Shown: piece by piece, positions 47,071 to 58,411 of the stretch
How positions within the stretch are numbered: position 1 is the first letter of the stretch
Layout of the letters: each line of letters starts with the position of its first letter
From: Solanum dulcamara
Taxonomy: Eukaryota > Streptophyta > Magnoliopsida > Solanales > Solanaceae
Length of the DNA: 64,000 nt
Assembly (NCBI RefSeq): GCF_947179165.1
Contig: NC_077242.1
Span: 38,263,097-38,327,096, forward strand
Reading direction: 5' to 3'
The notes under the pieces: model-generated
Told to the model about the DNA's origin: nothing
The model's database searches: none
What the model saw: only the letters and a program-made list of their open reading frames with translations
Made by a program: the position numbers and the translations under genes

Positions 47071-48345
47071 ATGGCATATAGATCATAAAAGACTCCAGTA
47101 CATTTTTTAGGCAAAATGAGTTGAATCTACGATAGCGCCGATGGCTCAAGTTGTTAAAAGGCTATGATGTAGACATTTTGTACCATCCAGGGAAGGCAAA
47201 CTTAGTTGTAGATGCCTTAAGTCGTAAATATATGGGTAGTTTATCATATTTGAGAGTGGAGAAGCGGGAGATAGCTAAAGAACTTCATTATCTAGCTAAC
47301 TTAGGCGTTAGATTATTGGATTTTGATGATAAGGTCAAAATTCAAGACACAATCATCTTATGTCTGGTTATGGAGGTGAAGGAACAACAACCTGAAGATT
47401 CCATCTTTGAGAAGATCAGGGGAAAAGCTCAATATCAGGAGTCTTTAGCCTTCAATATAGTAGAAGACGAAATCCTCAGATACATATATTAGTTGTATGT
47501 TCTAGATATTGCAGCTTATCGGCAGTAGATTATGGAGGAAGCATACTATTCTCGATATTCTATTGACCCAGGTTCTACAAAGATGTATCACAATATTAAA
47601 GAAATTTATTGGTCATCTAGGATGAAGAAAGATATTACTGAGTTTATAGAAAAATGTCCTAATTGTTCACAGGTGAAGGTCGAGCTCCAAATACCCAGTG
47701 GACTGACTCAAGAGATACCCATTCCATTATGGAAGTGGCAGGTAGTAAATATGGACTTCGTCAGAGGTTTGCCTAGCTCGCTATGGAAGTTAGATTCTAT
47801 TTGGGTGATTATTGATAGGCTTACGAAATAAGCTCATTTCTTGCTAGTCAAGACCATATTTCAGCTAAACATTATGCAGGACTATATATTAGGGAGGTTT
47901 TTAGGTTATATGGTGTCTCTATATCGATTATCTTAGATATAAGAGCATAATTTACATCACACTTTTGGAAATCTTTCTAGAAGGGTATGGGGACGTAGGT
48001 AAACCTTAGTACAATATTTCATCCCCAGACATATGACCAAGCTGAACGCACCATCCAGACACTCGAACATATGCTACGGGCATGTGTACTAGATTTCAAA
48101 AGATATTGGGATAATCACTTGGCACTTATCGATTTTGCTTATAATAGTAGCTATCATTCCAACATTGATATGGCACCGTATGAGGCTTTTTATGGAAGAA
48201 AATGTAGATCCCTTCTTGGTTGGTTCATGGTTGGAGAATCAGGATTGTTTGGACCAGACTTAGTGCACCAATCCATGGGAAAAGTTAAGTTAATTAGAGA
48301 ACTATTTTTGATAGCCTAGAGACATCAAAAATCATACGCGGATGT
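47071..48345 (+). pseudogene. Integrase of element H
   Basis: DILYHPGKANLVVDALSRKY starts the integrase region (47172). In the HHCC domain both His are lost (EEAYYSRYSIDPGSTKMY) while CPNC remains (47655-47666). Of the DDE core, the first Asp (NMDFVRGLP, 47754), the second (IILDIRA) and the Glu (QAERTIQTLE) are all readable, with stops between them. MAPYEAFYGRKCRSLLGWF lies at 48169-48225. Intact enzymes of this type join element cDNA to chromosomal DNA. Confidence 0.9.
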
Positions 48346-48835
48346 TAGGCGGCAAGACTTGGAGTTTGATGTTGATGATTGGGTCTTTCTGAAAGTTTCT
48401 CCAATGAAAGGCGTTATGAGATTTGATAAAAAGGGAAAATTAAGCCCTAGGTACATTGTGCCTTATCAAATCTTACAAAGGATAAGTCAAGTTGCCTATG
48501 AACTAGAGTTACCTCCAGAGTTAGAGACAATACACCTAGTATTTCATGTTTCTATGTTATGCAAGTGTATTGGAGATCCAACACGTATAGAGTCACAAAA
48601 GGTGTTCAGATTTCAGAGGATCTATCTTATGAAATAGTCCATATTGCCATACTTGATCTACAAATAAAAATATTGTGGAATAAGGTTATAGCTTCTATAA
48701 AAGTTTTGTGGAAAAGACGTAATGTTAAAGAGCTGACATGGGAAGTTGAGGAGGAAATAAAGTCTAAATATCCCCACCTATTTCTTCCTCCAAAGGAGTA
48801 TCCCCATATTTGAGTATATAAGGTATTTTACTTTA
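48346..48835 (+). pseudogene. Integrase C-terminus and chromodomain of element H
   Basis: A 92-codon open frame (48359-48637) reads [20 protein letters not shown] through KLSPRYIVPYQIL to LVFHVSMLCKC. The overlapping next frame gives AILDLQIKILWNKVIASIKV, then LTWEVEEEIKSKYPHLF, the chromodomain, ending with a stop at 48811. No PPT or 3' LTR follows. Within about 25 bp the sequence becomes the minus-strand protease region of element DE, so the 3' end of H was lost. Confidence 0.88.
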
Positions 48836-49273
48836 TGGAATTTGACCTTATGAATTCTACAATCAATAGACGAGTATGAGACATACAACCAATCCATACT
48901 AAGAATAACGTCAAAATCGTTCATGTCAGTTCAATAGGATCGCAAGGAATAAATTTATGAAAAACCGACATGGGAAAATTTCTATAAACCCTCTTGGCTA
49001 AATCAAAAAAGGCTCTAACAAAATTTTGGGGCACATATCAAATATCATAGTAGGGTAAGGAGTAACAAAAGACAAATTCGTACCCAAATCAAGGAAAGTA
49101 TAAACATTAAAGTCAAAGACCTACAACATACCCATAACAACATCAGAAGTTTCCTCCACATCTTGCCTAGCATGGAAAGCATAGAACCGGTTATTGTGTT
49201 GACTACCTTTTTGTTGAGCTTGGGAACCATGTTTCACTTTCCCTCCTAAAGCAACTTGTCCTTGAGGATGACA
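48836..49273 (-). pseudogene. Second protease copy of element DE
   Basis: Minus-strand protease remnant, read from about 49250 to 48836, with MNDFDVILSMDWL near 48880-48930 corresponding to the FDVILGMDW block. It is about 80% similar by eye to 49690-50060: AATCAATAGACGAGTATGAG starts at 48861 and 49759. It is the tail of the second unit of a tandem duplication and is cut by the broken 3' end of element H. Confidence 0.75.
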
Positions 49274-49618
49274 TTATCTACCTCTATTAGCAATAGTTGG
49301 GCATTTGGATTGTTTGTGGCCCATCATACCACATCCATAGCAAGTACCCGTTCTAACAAAATACTTTTCTCCATGATTTTTTCCATACTTAGCACACTTG
49401 GGAAAAGTAGTACCACTAGCATTTACACCTCCACCTTGAACCTTAGGGTATGGAAGAATAAAAATATATTGGGTATCGGAAAGAAGATCTATACCAAAGT
49501 CAATTTCCCTTTCAGGAGGAACGCCGCGATAATCATTGGGAAATACATTAGGGAATACATTGACAATGGGAATCGAATAAAGAGTTGGGGTTTCGAAATC
49601 AACATCCCTAACCCACAT
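49274..49618 (-). pseudogene. Open chimeric frame: RT leader fused to gag zinc knuckle
   Basis: A 114-codon frame without stops. Residues ~1-55 are the RT entry region (FETPTLYSIPIVNVFPNVF, then PPEREIDFGIDLLSDTQ). From YPKVQGGGVNASG on it is the gag linker, CAKYGKNHG, and an intact knuckle CYGCGMMGHKQSKC at 49301-49342. RT follows protease in normal elements and never precedes the knuckle, so this is the joint of a tandem duplication; the break is at about 49455. Whether it was ever translated is unknown. Confidence 0.85.
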
Positions 49619-50340
49619 AATATGATAGATACACCCTTTATAAATTACTTTCTAGTTTCTTAAATAGGAGATGAATCAATCTTTAAACATCAGATCATTA
49701 CCCTTCCATTCAAGAATCGACTCATTAGGGAATTAGAAATTGTCCTTATGGGTTCTATAATCAATAGACGAGTATGAGACGTGAAACCAATCCATACTAA
49801 GAATAATGTCAAAATTGGTCATGTAAAGTTCAACAAGATCACAAGAAATAACTTTATGTAGAATCAACATGGGATAATTTCTATAATCCCTCTCGGCTAA
49901 CACTGAATTACAAATGGGAGCCTAAACCGATGAAGACTTTCACAAAATTTTGGGGCACATATCAAATCTCAAAGCAAGGTAATGAGTAAAAAGAAAGAAG
50001 AACCCATTTTATTTCTCGGATAAAGAAAAGATTAAACATCAAAGTCAACATTATGCCCTCCTGGAGAAACTTGGCCTTGAGGACGACCTTCTCTACCTTT
50101 ATTAGCAACATTTAGGAATTCAGATTATTTGTGGCCCATCTTACCACATCCATAGCAAGCACCCGTTCAAACCTAACATTTTCCTCCATAATTTTTCCCA
50201 CACTTAGCACACTTGGGAAAAGTAGTACCACTAGCATTTACACCTCCACCTTGAAACTTAGGGTATGACACCCAATCCTTATCGGCCTTGTTGAAAATGA
50301 CCATTACCACCACCGCTCTTAGCATTTGAGAATCCACCTT
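49619..50340 (-). pseudogene. First knuckle-protease copy of element DE
   Basis: First unit in reading direction. The linker and knuckle at 50100-50280 are decayed: CYGCGKMGHK, then a stop, with the final Cys gone. Post-knuckle and protease follow to about 49690, then the RT leader. Matching blocks in the second unit lie 815 bp (knuckle) and 898 bp (protease) away, so this copy lacks about 83 bp between the two. Confidence 0.78.
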
Positions 50341-51096
50341 CAAATCAATCCCTCTTGGAGTCTCTCGTCCTTATCTCCCTAATTTTCTCTCCTTTAATTT
50401 ATTCGAAAAATATCATGAGCTGATATATATTCATTTCTCTTACAAGCAGAGAGGTTCGACATTTATTACAACCAAGTCGGACATACCCGACATAAATTAG
50501 CTTATTCGAGCATGAGGAGCAGCAACCAAAGAAGGAGCATACTTGGATAGCTTGGTGAACTTGAGGGCATACTCCCTCACACTGATGTTTCCTTGCTTGA
50601 GATTAATGAAATATATAATCCTTTCTTCCCTTAGCTCAAGTGGGAGAAAGCAATCAAGAAATGCAAGTTTGAAATCTTCCCAACCTATGGGACCCTTGTC
50701 AACCCTCTCGTACTTCCATAGAGTATACCACACCTGGGCAACCCTTTAGAGTTGGTAGGCCACCAACTCTAATTTTTCTTTCAAAGTCATTCCTATAATA
50801 GTCACCACCATATACACCTCATTGATGAACCCTTAAGGATCTTCATCCACCTTTACACCATGAAATTCAGAAGGGTTCATCCTTGAAAAATCCCTTACTA
50901 TAGAAGCCAAATTAGGAGCATTAGGAGGAGCAACAACCCCTTAGTTGGCCACAACATGATCTAGCATAGTGATAGTAGTCCAGAACTCCACATTGGTCAC
51001 TTGATTAGGTAAAGGACCATTGGCTTGGGGGAACAGAGGAGCTTGGTCTCCTTTAGCATTGACCCCTCTTTGCATAGGTGCTCTTCTTGGAGGCAT
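50341..51096 (-). pseudogene. gag N-terminal and central region of element DE
   Basis: ATG at 51096 begins MPPRRAPMQRGVNAKGDQAP, a basic gag start typical of these chromoviruses; the frame closes at 50941. After a stop come the middle blocks RDFSRMNPSEF (about 50880), LVAYQL and VWYTLW (about 50730). The 50497-50733 frame reads WEDFKLAFLDCFLPLELREER, INLKQGNISVREYALKFTKL, SKYAPSLVAAPHARIS. This is the full-length version of the segment that is internally deleted in the 1-1757 array. Leader 51097-51300 is non-coding. Confidence 0.87.
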
Positions 51097-51300
51097 TTTC
51101 TGAAAATTACGAAGAATAATCATTAGGGAGAGAAAGTCTTAGAGTACACTCTATGGAACTATATAGATTATGAAAAAAGTAAAGATTTCCTAGAATGCCT
51201 TATAACCTCCTATTCATAGATGTGGCATGCTTCATATCCATGGATAAGACTTTACTTGACGTGGTATGTTAGACTCCTTAGGAAATTCTTAAAACCTTGT

Positions 51301-51312
51301 GCTCTGATATAA
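51301..51312 (-). promoter_or_regulatory. Primer-binding site of element DE
   Basis: Minus strand TTATATCAGAGC, four bases from the LTR end. It differs from TTGGTATCAGAGC by a few changes. It identifies 51317-53519 as the 5' LTR. Confidence 0.75.
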
Positions 51313-51316
51313 AGTT

Positions 51317-53519
51317 TGTCATAACCTTGACTAGGGCCTAGCTGTGACACTGTGATTAGGATTCCAGAAGAAACCCAATCCAAGCCTCTTATCATATCAT
51401 AATCATACATAAGGTAAAAAATAAGAGGAAACTCCTAAATCTCCAAAATACATAACATAAACTCGAAAGAATCAAGCCAATATAGACTTCTACATTTGTG
51501 TCCAATAAGCCTCTACATAGTCAATATGGATGGGGGATAAGACATGTCCTTACCTCAGCCTCAGTGAAACATAACCAAAGTATTTGAAATAAAAGTAAGA
51601 ATCCATGATCCGTCACTCAACAAATAAGGACTCATCAATAGCGGAAGTAGGAACTCAACTCTTATCAAGTGGAGGATAGATGTGCTCGTCAACCCCTATA
51701 TTATGATACAATGTAGGTAAAAGTATGCGTTAGTATATTTGAATATACTAAGTATGTGGGTATGCCATGTAATATAAAACATGAGATGCAATGATCAAAT
51801 AACATACATGCTATATAAGATGATAAGTAGAGTCATAAGAAAAACTATAGTTAATGAAAGCATTTGAAAGGCATAAGTGAAATCATAATGAGTACATAAA
51901 GAGACTATATATATGTGGGATAGAACCGTAACCGACAATAAGACCATGCGAGCTATAACATGGAATTCCAATGTCACTCATACATCGAAGAAAAGAGAGC
52001 CCTACTTGCCAAGGTAGAACTCTACCCCACTAGGTGGTTGTTGAACATATGCTTTATGTAGATCTACTAGCTATCCCATAAGTCAAACCTACCGTGGCAC
52101 ATAGTTATGAGACAAAAGATATTATATAAATACCCCGTAGATCGAGCACCTACCTCAAGCCTCATTCGGTGCTAAGTCCAATCCCACAGAATATATATCA
52201 TAAATCATAATTAACATGTATTCAAAAACTTGTTCATAAATCATAAAATAACTCAACTTCATACATCATATCATCGTAAGAAATATAATTAGTATCTTAG
52301 ATCACCATTTAAGGATCCTAAGTCATCCTTTTTATTTCATAAGCTTTCATGAAAAATAACATTAGGTTCCTAGGTCACCATTTTGGGATCGTAAGTTACC
52401 TCTTGTCATAAACTTGCTTTCATACTTGAAATCATGATCATAACTTATACTTGAAATTAGGGTAAAACATGAATACGTGATCAATTGACTTGAAAAATCA
52501 TGAAACTAACTTGCAAACATGCATGATCATACACTTTATATCAACCCATATATAATTCATCAAAAATAATATCACTTGGATGCATAATTGAAAATACCTA
52601 TATCCATATCATGAACCCTAAAGATCAATGTAGGAAATTCATAGAAGAACACCTCAATTCCATGAAATAATCATGAATTTATATTGAAATGTTATCATAA
52701 TCATAATTAAAAATCATAATTCATACAATTGAAATAGGAATCATAAACTCATAAAAATACATACTTGAATTTTGATAAAAAGATGAGAAATTAGTTGGGC
52801 TCCATGGTTGAAAGTACCCTAGGATGAAACACCCACATACCTTGATGGATTCTAGTATTGAGATTGGAAAATAAGACTTGATCTTGAAGAAAACCTTAGA
52901 TATTTCTTAAAGAAGAAGAAGACTCTTGAGAGGAACCTTGGGAGAGAAGGTTTTGTGATTTTGAGAGTTAATATAAGAATAAGAGGTTTAGGAGTACTTA
53001 TGGTTAGTTAATAGGTGAGAACCCAGTCCAAAAGACCTTCCATATTCATTAGTGGAATATAAGGAAAGACCTAAAATACCCTTTATTAAATCTGGTCAGA
53101 AGACCCTACGAGTCGTGGACATTTCTACGAGTCGTAGAAATGACTTGTCATGTCAAGTCTGAAAAATCCTCAAACCTTGAGACTCTAAACTTTGCCTACG
53201 ACTCATTCCTATGAGTTTTCATTTCTTCTATGACTCATCATGTTGAGTCGTTTAAAAGATTCTAAAACTTGTTATGTGCAGAACTCAAGCACTGACCCTA
53301 TGACTCACTTCTATGTTTTGTAACAACTTCGATCATTCATAAATAAATACGTAAACCTACTTCTATACTTGGTCAATTTTCAACCTCGCTGCTAACCATA
53401 CGATTCACTCCTATAATCATAGGAGTTTCTACGACTCGTAGGTCAAGTTGTAGACTGAACCAGTCTATTTTTCCCAAGTTTTTCCTTTATTTTGACTCTT
53501 CAACTGTCGGGGTCTTGCA
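51317..53519 (-). repeat. 5' LTR of element DE (alpha family, 2.2 kb)
   Basis: Minus-strand LTR from TGCAAGACCCC (53519) to AAGGTTATGACA (51317), paired with 37463-39673. TATA-like TTTATATAAT (minus) near 52131-52140. Palindromic ACGAGTCGT words at 53095-53460. TAGAA follows at 53520-53524. No genes in the stretch. Confidence 0.92.
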
Positions 53520-53524
53520 TAGAA
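53520..53524. other. Target-site duplication TAGAA (right copy)
   Basis: Identical to 37458-37462 and directly outside the DE LTR terminus. Together they prove that the two LTRs 16 kb apart belong to one insertion. Confidence 0.85.
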
Positions 53525-53702
53525 GAAACTTTATAAGTTGAAATCTATCGTACAAACTAGAGTATGAAGGAAAACTAGTATTTTCTAATATCTTTTAGCC
53601 ACCCTATTATGATTGTGACATGCTACACACCCATAAGAAGGACTGTACTAGATACAACTTCATAGATACTCTAGGACACTTAAACCTTGTGATCTGATAC
53701 CA
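53525..53702 (-). other. Leader and PBS of element G
   Basis: Minus-strand PBS TGGTATCAGATC at 53691-53702 is followed by about 165 bp of untranslated leader. The leader is interrupted by DE and resumes at 37457, reaching the gag ATG 26 bases later. Confidence 0.8.
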
Positions 53703-53705
53703 AAT

Positions 53706-55457
53706 TAATCATGCTTCGAGCCTACACCATAGACGTTGCCGACACTCAGAACCATTGTTGGTTCCGAGCAAATCCTTGGTGTGGCTTACTATTGAGCGTA
53801 AGACAAAACACTTATGTAGAAACTTTAAAAGTAGGCAAACATTAAAACAATTTAAGCATTTAAATCACTATATGCAAAATTGTAGACAAAAAGTCAAGAT
53901 AATAATTGTTTAAGTATTAAAAAAACTAAATCGAATAAAACCATAAGTTAAATTTAATATACTGAATGGAAAGGATAAGTCTGAGATTAAATTGTAAATA
54001 ACAGGCTGAAAAGTAAAGCATGCAAGTGTATTAAAATCATAACACTTTACAATATAGATATATGCAATAATATAAAAAACTAAAAATAATAGACTATACT
54101 TTTTTTGAAGAGTTTCTTTGACCGAAAACCATCACTATGAGCATCGTTATGACACAATGTCTTTTCCACATTGATAGAGCCATCTAATACTTTTTCAGGA
54201 TAAAGGATGAACTTGACTAATGGATCCAATATCTTAACCCTTACCGAGGGCTTTAAGTGAAGTTTCCAGAATAAATGACACAATCATATCCTACATTGGC
54301 AGTGCAGTTATGAGGTTTGAATTATCTAAACCCTTACCCAACTCCATTCTTAATATTACTCCCAAAATAATACAATAATGCTCAATCTTATAATATTCCA
54401 TTTTACGGGAAAAAGGTCCTACTTTAGGGAAAAAGCTGATAATATTTCCTTTAAAGATATCTATGTTTTACTTTTGAAAACCATGCTCTCGAAATAACTC
54501 ATAATTTCTTGAAATTGTTTCTGTAATACTACTTTTTAAACTTGAAGTTTTCTTTATTCAAGAAAAGATTGTATAATAAATGATTTGACTATGTTTTCAA
54601 AAAACTCTTAGATAAATAGTGTTCACATGAAGTAATAAGAATGAACAATAATCAAACATCATTAAATATTTGAAGAACTAGAATCTTTATAATAACAATC
54701 AAGAATTAGTGATAAGATTGTAGAGACAAATTCGAATATATGGAGTTTTGGGTAAAAACCCTAGTTTGATCCTAATAACTGAAATCTAGATGTATGGCAT
54801 GAGGAAGAACTCATTCACTCACTATGATAGCCTTACATACCTTGTAGAACAAGAGTCCTTGAAGAAAGCTTGATTTAGATACTTGAAACCCAATGTTGCT
54901 CTTCTTGATTATTGCTCTAAGTTTTGGTGAGAAAATTATGAGAGTATTCTGAGGTAATACTATGATATAATCCCCCAATTAGGTACAAATATTGAAGTTA
55001 AGGTTTAGAAGGAATGAAAAAGGACTAAAATTATCCCACTTAAAATTTATCGTAGGCCATCTATGAGGACCATCTATGGTCTGTAGTTCCTTTTGTTTGC
55101 CATATCAAGTGGAATTTTTTGAGTTTTTGAAGTTTGATCTAAAAAACCAATCCATAACTTATTGTTCCATTTAACGTTCAACATACACATCCGTAAAAAT
55201 CAAGCAAGAAATCAAGTTTAGGACTTGGTCTATAAGCCACTTGTACGATCCATAGAAATATTTACGACTCGTAAAGTCAAGCCATAAAACTTAGGGAAAT
55301 AGTCAAGTCTCAGTACATAATCTATGAGTCTTATCTATGATCCTTGGTTCCATACGAAGTCCATAGATTCTCCTTTCAAATTAAATTTTCTGCATAATTT
55401 TCTAGCTTCTAATTCCATTCCAAGTATGATTTGGGCTAGAATTGTGGGGATGTTACA
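53706..55457 (-). repeat. 5' LTR of element G, copy G2 (1.75 kb)
   Basis: Begins TGTAACATCC (55457) and ends near GCATGATTA (53706) next to the PBS. Its inner end matches G1 at 21364. Palindromic TACGACTCGTA and CCATAG words occur at 55050-55380. It adjoins LINE coding sequence at 55458, so G inserted into the LINE. No genes. Confidence 0.85.
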
Positions 55458-58411
55458 CTAATGCACCACTTTTCTATAATAATGGTACTTCCAAACCACC
55501 ACCTTACTTCAATTTAAGAGAGTATATTTCTCTTGAAATTTGATCATACGAGACCAAGAATTAGAGATATTAACCAACTATGGATATCTAACCTTTGCAA
55601 ACAAAAATAATTATTTGTTAATTTCAGAATCATAGCACGCTTTGACATATTACTACCATATCTAATAACATTTCTTCTTCTCAAAATTTTCAAATGATAA
55701 AGGCAGGGACTGCCTTAAATAAAGACTTCAGCTTATTCTAACAGTCTACATCCCCCCATATATCAGTTACTTGTTTGAGCGTTATTATTGATCTTTGTAA
55801 CCAGTAGCATTTGCAAACATCTTCTAGTAATAAAATAATGAATAAAAATATGATCGAAAGTTTCATCCACATTAACATCCCAACGTCAATATTCTACCAC
55901 ATTAGTCATTTTCATCCTCACTAGAACTTCTCCAATAGGAATGCTCATATGCACCTCTACATAAGAAAGAAACTTTGTAAGAAATCTCTTTTTCACAAAC
56001 TTGCATTATTTTCTCTCTTTTTTCTCCTAAATTTGTCTAATCAAGTCTCAAGAATTTCCCACGGTAAAATTTATCAATTTCAGCAGGCATCCACTAAGCT
56101 TTATCCTTTTTATATGATATTTGACCTCTGCCCAAAATCTTAAGAATTTGAGTGCACACTTTTTCATTAGAGTTGTCTTGTGGAATCTTAATATTCCATC
56201 CATCGTCATCTAGTAATTTATTTACCACTTTCATATTCCCTTGAGCATGATTAATGGTCATGTAAAAGTGTAAAGCTCCTAATTTGGTCCAATCGCCAAA
56301 CCAAACACTTGCATGCCCTACTCTTGGTTCCCACTATATTTTTTGATCAATATAATCTCTAGCTTGTAGCATAAGTATCAAGACTTGAGAACTCCCTCTC
56401 GATTCCACTATTTCAAGTCTCTGTCTCTTTCGTTGTTTCACATAAAGTTGGACCAAAGAGTATTGATGTTCTAAAGTTCCACCATAATTTAGCAAAAATA
56501 GATTTTGATACATCAAATAGAGATCTGAAACACCCTCTTTCTTTGATAGACAAATACCAACTCATACTATCTAGTGTTTATCTCTATACTCTTCCATGAA
56601 ATTTCACATGAACTTTATGAAAGCTAGATTGCCGCCTTCAAGCCTAGAAAGCAAGAAGCTCTTCGTGGCAAAAGTCTTGCACGTCTTTGTACTAAGATTC
56701 TGTGAATATCACAAATTACATATTTTGAAGAACTAATAGCTGATAATAAGTATATGAAAATACTTTGTAATACATGATTAATCAACACAATATTTTTCTC
56801 AAATGAGAGTAGTTTTCCTTCTACACTTGTACCTTGTTATAGATCTTTTTGATTAACTCTAAAAAATAAACTTTCGTCTTCATAGCATGCTCAATAGGAT
56901 GCCCTAAATAAATCAAACAACAATTGTCTGTCAAAAAATTAGTCACATTCTCTGCCTTATGAGCAACAGAGTGAGCAACCTTATTGAACATATAAAATAG
57001 ATTTCCCCTTAATTTATGGACTGATCTTCATAAAGATTAAGAGTTTTCATTATTAATTTAAGAGACTTTTATCTGCACTAGCAAATGATCAGATGATTAA
57101 TTTGATCACTCCACTTAGAAAAATCATAAGTTTTAAAATCATAGTTTTAAAACAAATAATGAAGAGCCTTTAATAAAACCTAAGCAATCATAATAAAAAA
57201 GCAGAAGATAAAGGTTCACCCTACTTTACTCCTCTAGTAGGGTGAAAGAAATCATGAGCTTGGCTATTGACAAGAATAAAATATCAATTATTGGCCACTA
57301 ATATCCAAATAATATACATCAACTTCATATAAAAATCTATCTTTTCTAATACCTTCATTCAAATCCTCTAATTTATCTCATCGTAAGCCTTGTTCATATC
57401 CAATTTAATAACTACATTAGCAAGATTTTCTCTTTTTTCTAATATCAATAATTATCTCTGTGGACAGTAAAAAAAATTTCAATAATGCTCCCCCCTTTAA
57501 CAAAATCAAATTGGTGAGGGGAAATCAATTTGGGAAAAAAACTTTTTAATCTGTCATGAATCAATCTGAAAATAACTTTGTTAAGAAAATAACTCAAAAC
57601 TAATTGATCAAAAATCAAAAAAAGATTGAATAACATCTTTCTTTGATAAAAGACCAAGTTTGTATGAGAAATAGACTAACATAGACAAACACTCTCAACA
57701 TTGAGCTCAAAAATCATCTTTTTGATCTTTTCTTTTCTAGACACTTTAACTAATCCATCATTTTTCGCTTAAGTATTTTGTGGACTAATAAGCTGTAACA
57801 AAGATAGATTATCAAAAATATTATCATCATTAAATTGATCAGTAAAGAATTCAATGATCTCTACAAAAATTGCAATATCCCCTCTGTTCAGTCACCATTA
57901 GATTTCAAAATGTTCTTCAAAGCATGTCTCCTCCCTCTGTCTTTTACTAAGCAGTGAAAAAAATTGTGTTTCTGTCCCCCTATGCAATGAACATTAACCT
58001 TTTTCTCTAGTGTTGTTTCTCATAATGGAGGTAGAGTTTCAATTTATCATAAGCCTTTTCTAAGAAGGATCTATTTCAGGGGAAAATGCTTCTTCAAACA
58101 GATCTTTTTTAACCCTCATAATTTCTTTCCTAATAGCTAGTTGTCTGAAGATATCACTAAATATTTCTTTACTCCATTTGGATAAAGCATGTCAGTTCTC
58201 TATTAGTTGAATAAACACATCATCAATTTCTTCTGTTACCTAGTTCTGCTGAACTACTTTCATAAAGTCCTTTTTCCATCTACAATTAAAAAAATTTGAA
58301 TGGCTTGGAAATAAAAATATTTCTAGTCCCATAGAAGATCAGTAATGGGAATGGTCTGATCCAATAGTAATGAAACTCTAGGTCAGTTTTCATCTTTTCC
58401 GATCTTTTCAG
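55458..58411 (-). pseudogene. L1-type LINE ORF2 remnant
   Basis: Read from 58411 down. A decayed EN-RT linker (KWSKEIFSDIFRQLAIRKE, about 58110-58190) comes first. RT blocks are LNKVIFRLIHDRLKSFFPKL near 57530-57590, VVIKLDMNKAYDE near 57380-57415 and RGVK-stop-GEPLS near 57205-57240. The FADD catalytic box is missing at its expected place (about 57080). CLIYLGHPIEHAMK, the post-RT block, is near 56880-56920. A zf-RVT domain (VWFGDWTKLGALHF, about 56290-56330; IPIGEVLVRMK, about 55910-55945) follows. Plant LINEs of this kind copy themselves by target-primed reverse transcription. No poly(A) end or RNase H is present because the G LTR cuts it at 55457, and the 5' part is cut at 58411. Confidence 0.85.

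Noticed and set aside
49256..49663. 135-codon plus-strand frame, the longest in the window
   Set aside because: It is the antisense shadow of the minus-strand RT-leader/knuckle chimera, which has clear motifs.
21364..55457. A single 34-kb element G with all other elements nested inside
   Set aside because: Attractive, but the flanks (ACTTC at 21359 and CTAAT at 55458) do not match as a target duplication, and the sequence beside G1 is an alpha LTR while that beside G2 is a LINE. Only the G leader-gag continuity is supported.
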